A DNA stretch of 64,000 nt, taken from positions 74,062,135-74,126,134 of the forward strand of contig NC_082595.1 of the NCBI RefSeq assembly GCF_030936135.1, read 5' to 3'. The notes beneath the pieces were generated by a model, which was given only the letters and a program-made list of their open reading frames with translations, was not told the DNA's origin and did no database searches. A program made the position numbers and the translations under genes. Positions 60,160 to 64,000 of the stretch are shown here, piece after piece. Each line of letters opens with the position of its first letter. Position 1 is the first letter of the stretch. Origin of the DNA: Gavia stellata. Its lineage: Eukaryota > Chordata > Aves > Gaviiformes > Gaviidae.

Positions 60160-63110
60160 ACATCTACATTCCTGCGATTAGATGACGAACTTTCTAGCCT
60201 AACCATTTATAACGAGTTTATAATTTGTCCCTTTTTCATGAGGGTGTCCCAGTCTGGGATCTGTAGCCCCAGCAGAGACTCACAGTAGATCATACGATGG
60301 TATAACATCTGTCGGTTCTTTCACGATATTGCTTTTAATGCAGCCTACCCTTCTTTTGACCTTTTTCACACAGCAGACCCATAAGAGGAGGGTTTTTCAC
60401 ATTGCCTCAGTGCAGTGATTTAAGTTAGCTGTCTTGTCTTCCTAAGCTCTGTCTCTGCTCAGCTGCACCAGACAGGTCCCAGCATTGGTCATCCACGAGC
60501 AGAGGCCAAACGAAGACTCTGTGGACCAGGTCCTAAAGGCTCCTGCCTCCCGAGACAGACCAAGAGGACCAAGCTCTGTATGTGGATGGCTAGGGCAGAG
60601 GGGTATTCACATAACCTTTGTTCCAGGATGAGGTTAATACAAACTCAATTTGGAATTTAAAGGTTTTCTGAATGAGAAAGGCATATACCAATAACCTGGT
60701 ACCCACTCATTTATGCATTTTTTTCTCTCCATGCTCACAGGAGGAACTGGTATTTTCAAAGAGCTAAAGCATAAAATTAATCATTAATATTTGACTATTC
60801 TGATGGCTTCACTGTACATACTCACTATCAAAAATACTTTAAATACTTGATGTTGAAATCCTTTTGGGGGATACTTCATGGACTTTCTGATCAATTGTAC
60901 ATTTGCGGTTTTGCCTGCAGGTGTGCATTCGTCTTGGATATATGTCCATATTTTGCTGGATCGTGTTCATACCCTAGAGGGACCTCTTGCATTTCATGGT
61001 CTGGTGCCTCAGAATGCAAATCTAAATGAAAACAGGAAAACCAAAAGTCTGCTTTCAGTAACTGCAGGCTTATCAGGGTATTTGCTGTACTTGACCTTTA
61101 AACCCAGAGTATTTTTTATTATAGCAAATGTTCTGGCTCTTCTTAACACAGAAGGAGTTAAATAACTGATTTGCCTTTTATGTGCAGGGCATGCTGCAGA
61201 GATAGAAAGGAAAGAAACATTTGCAGATTTGTAACATTTGAACATGTCTTTATTAAAAGAAACTAGTACATAGCCCGCAGCTTCACTTCTGGCAAGGCTT
61301 CTAAATGCAGCTATACAAATAAGCCAGTTTCTGAAGTTGAAGCAATAGTCAACCCTGCTGAAGCAGAAGAATCTATCTTTTCTCTTGGCTCATTGACAGA
61401 GATGCAGTCATCTCCGAAGCCCAGAATTATCCACTGCTGTTAATCCTGCTTCCCTTCACCGAGAACACAGATGACCTTCAATTTGCCCCATCTTTGACAA
61501 TTTTGCCCACCTTCAATTACCAAAATTGCATCCGTTCTTTTGGCGAAATTTGGATCACTAGGAACTCGCCTCTCATCTGCTGCTTTCCAAAGCCTGTGAT
61601 GCAGCCCTGGTTCCCACTGTACGCAGGTTATGTCCCAGAAGTGTTCTATAATTAGAACTGACCACACAGATGTGCTTCAAGAGACTATGCAGCTGAAGTG
61701 CAGAAAATACTCATTAAAAAAAAACAGTAGTTGGTTTCAACGTGCATCATTGGTACTTTCTCTTGGCAGCTTTCCTCCACGGTATTGCACGACTCTGCCT
61801 CCATTCATTTGAGCAGAGGTAATTAATACCTTTTTCATTATTAAAGCCTTGGAAACAGAAGATGAAATCCTGCCTTCGTTAAAGTCAATGGCAGAACTCC
61901 CGTGAACTTCAGTTCCTTGAGTATCAGGCCAAAAGGGATCATTAGATCGTCCTGTATATCATTGATATTGATGTTGTGTTGGACTACTGCCTATCCTCCA
62001 GATGGCATCCAAGCTGTGAATCCAAAGGGACAGAAAATGCACCGCTATCCTTGGCGGTGACATGTTCCCATGATTAGTTACCATCCCACTAAAAAAGTCA
62101 TATCTTTTATCCTATTAAGCTTGCCCAGTTTAAAATTCCAGGCACTGATTTTTTAATAGCTTTCCTTCCCAGACTGAAGAGACTTATCCTACCTATCATA
62201 TTTTCTCCAGAAAGATGCTGATTCACTGTAATTAAATCTCTTTTTAAAAGTCTAACATCTTTAACTGCCTCCAGTAACTACTGCAATCTCTGACACTGCC
62301 AGAAATTATCTCGTTTCTGTGTCTTTTGCCTGCACTTTTTTTCATTCTGAAGATGTGTACAAAGGACTCTGTGTGGTGTTTCAATATCCATCTCACCAGC
62401 TCCACCTACAGCATTCTCTTCCCACACGTCTGCTGGTTGCAACCCCATCCAAGCACACGGTGTGTGGTGCTGGGTCCTCACAGTGAGCTGCTCGTCTGCT
62501 GTGGCCCTCACATCCTCTCCTGGACACATCTCCCTTAATAGACACAGTTTGAGTACATTGCTCCCAGATGTATAAGACTGCTTTGGGCTACATTAAAATA
62601 TATTTTGATGTGGTTAATCAAGTGGTTCAAATAAGTGTGTATGATAGCCCAGGCTTCATCATTATTTACCATATTGCCAGTCCTTGTCCTCTGCAGACCA
62701 GGAGCATTGTAGATCTGTTATAGATCATAGAGAGCATTGCATACACTGCAGCTATGCATCCCATGTACAGCCGTGTTAGAAATACTCACATTTGATAGTA
62801 AACCCTGAGGACAAGTCAGAAATGCTCCATTTAGCTTGTTTTCAATCCTGTTTAAATATTCTTTATTGGTATTTTGTGCTACTTAACCATACTCAGAAAG
62901 CCAGGTGAATGTCCTTTCGGAAGTCCCTCAGATGACAATCACATTGCTACTTTTGTCAACTAAAGTTAGAGTCTTATAGAAAAATGAAGTATGTGGGGCC
63001 AGGCTCCTGTAGCCAAGACTCCTATGAAGGTGATGAAGCTAAGGCTATAGCAGTAAATGGAAAAGGTAAAGAATTTACCAGAAGCAGGGTATTAAATACG
63101 TAAAACTACA
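60160..63110. other. Intergenic stretch
   Basis: Apart from the doubtful frame at 61.4-61.7 kb, no exon, RNA gene or repeat family is recognised. Confidence 0.5.
61440..61667 (-). CDS. Unrecognised open frame, possible exon
   Basis: 75 codons on the minus strand with a hydrophilic, protein-like composition (CVQWEPGLHHRLWKAADERR, then TDAILVIEGGQ and WGKLKVICVLGE). It lies 1.3 kb upstream of, and on the same strand as, the membrane-segment frame at 59.8 kb. A GTAATT inside (after ACGGATGCAATTTTG) could be a donor. No family is recognised; chance is the more likely explanation. Confidence 0.15.
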   Translation of the reverse strand: MWSVLIIEHFWDITCVQWEPGLHHRLWKAADERRVPSDPNFAKRTDAILVIEGGQNCQRWGKLKVICVLGEGKQD

Positions 63111-63112
63111 GT

Positions 63113-63626
63113 GAAATGAGGCCGCACCTCAAATACCGTGTTCAGTTTTGGGCCCCACACTACAAGAAGGACATTGAGGTGCTGGAGCGTGTCCAGAGAA
63201 GGGCGACAAAGCTGGTGAGGGGTCTGGAGCACAAGTCTTATGAGGAGCGGCTGAGGGAACTGGGGTTGTTCAGTCTGGAGAAGAGGAGGCTGAGGGGAGA
63301 CCTCATCGCTCTCTACAGTTACCTGAAAGGGGGTTGCAGAGAGGTGGGTGTTGGTCTCTTCTCCCAAGTGACTAGCGACAGGACAAGAGGAAATGGCCTC
63401 AAGCTGTGCCAGGGGAGGTTCAGGCTGGATATTAGGAAAAATTTCTGTACTGAGAGAGTGGAATAAGCTGCCCAGGGAAGTGGTGGAGTCACCATCCCTG
63501 GAGGTGTTCAAGGAACGTGTGGACGTGGCATTGTGGGACATGGTTTAATGGGCATGGTGGTGATGGGTTGATGGTTGGACTTGATGATCTTACAGGTCTT
63601 TTCCAACCTTAGTGATTCTGTGATTC
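63113..63626 (+). mobile_element. CR1 LINE, 5'-truncated, end of ORF2 and 3' UTR
   Basis: Begins in ORF2 ([14 protein letters not shown], then [20 protein letters not shown] and [20 protein letters not shown]) and keeps the frame open for about 116 codons. It ends CAACCTTAGTGATTCTGTGATTC. Compared with the 2.9 kb copy it lacks about a dozen bases after GAGAGAGT (the CGTGAAACACTGG part). This copy has the most intact frame of the CR1 copies here but is far from full length, so it cannot move by itself. Confidence 0.95.
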
Positions 63627-64000
63627 AGTTAAAGGCAAGCTGTATGTATTTACTTGGTGTTCTGTATAAATACAGTTCTGAAGTCAGGCAGCGATGCTGG
63701 ACATTTTATACTAGCCATCAGAGCCTTGGTACCTAATCATCATGGTCAGGTTAAGGAGAAATAATGATATTAATAATGATATCTTTTATAGCAGGTAAAC
63801 AATTTATAAAGGCTTATATCCTAGTATGATTATACCACAATTAGTATTTCACTTTGTGTTTGACACTTCTATTGCAGCATGCTGTTGCATAATACTTCAC
63901 AATTTTATAGCGCATTCCACCTGAGAATCTGACCCTCTACCAAGAATAATGAGTTGAGCTCCACAAAACCGCCCTGAAGCAGACCTTGTGCTAGTCCCAA
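63627..64000. other. Right-edge intergenic sequence
   Basis: AT-rich sequence after the CR1 tail. Nothing recognised. Confidence 0.6.

Noticed and set aside
1..64000. Search for a SNAP91 coding exon (expected neighbour by human synteny) to the right of RIPPLY2.
   Set aside because: No reading frame resembles its conserved N-terminal ANTH domain, so the gene probably starts beyond the right edge.
1..64000. CRISPR arrays, prokaryotic operons, tRNA or rRNA genes.
   Set aside because: There are no regular spaced repeats, no operon-like gene packing and no recognisable RNA genes. The window is animal nuclear DNA.

Overview
The window looks like avian nuclear DNA. It carries CR1 LINE copies with the bird-type 3' end (the TTCCAACC block followed by ATTCTGTG octamers), has long AT-rich introns and GC-rich CpG-island promoters, and contains two vertebrate genes that can be recognised by their exons. 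I cannot name the species.

Left part (1-25,250, minus strand): the 5' half of CYB5R4 (cytochrome b5 reductase 4, NCB5OR). Ten coding exons with consensus splice sites join in phase into 273 codons plus one base. They cover the N-terminal segment, the cytochrome b5 heme domain (predicted heme ligands His89 and His112) and the CS domain. The FAD/NADH reductase domain is missing; its exons should lie beyond the left edge. The introns hold CR1 copies: two young ones near 0.2-0.5 kb and 2.9-3.4 kb, and an old one at 10.9-12.2 kb. A CpG island at about 24.8-25.55 kb marks the promoter.

Centre (26,460-29,690, minus strand): RIPPLY2, a small transcriptional co-repressor of somite segmentation. Exons carry the WRPW Groucho/TLE-binding motif, the HPVRLFWP linker and the C-terminal Ripply domain with an acidic tail. 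A TATA box and a CpG island lie just upstream. Upstream of the TATA box are E-boxes, a T-box-like half-site and two GTGGGAA (RBPJ-type) sites, which fits the known control of this gene by Mesp, Tbx6 and Notch. RIPPLY2 and CYB5R4 stand head to tail about 1.2 kb apart, the same order and orientation as in human 6q14.

Right part (about 29.7-64 kb): a mostly gene-free stretch. From human synteny, the next gene should be SNAP91 further right, but I find none of its coding exons here. The stretch holds CR1 fragments (51.0 kb; 63.1-63.6 kb), very old LINE remnants (about 42.36-43.99 kb and perhaps 52.5-53.55 kb), AT-rich simple repeats, a purine-rich tract, and a few non-coding blocks that could be regulatory. 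One minus-strand reading frame at 59.78-60.15 kb, with a clear membrane segment and exon-like edges, is the best candidate for something not yet described. I found no prokaryotic, CRISPR, tRNA or rRNA feature.
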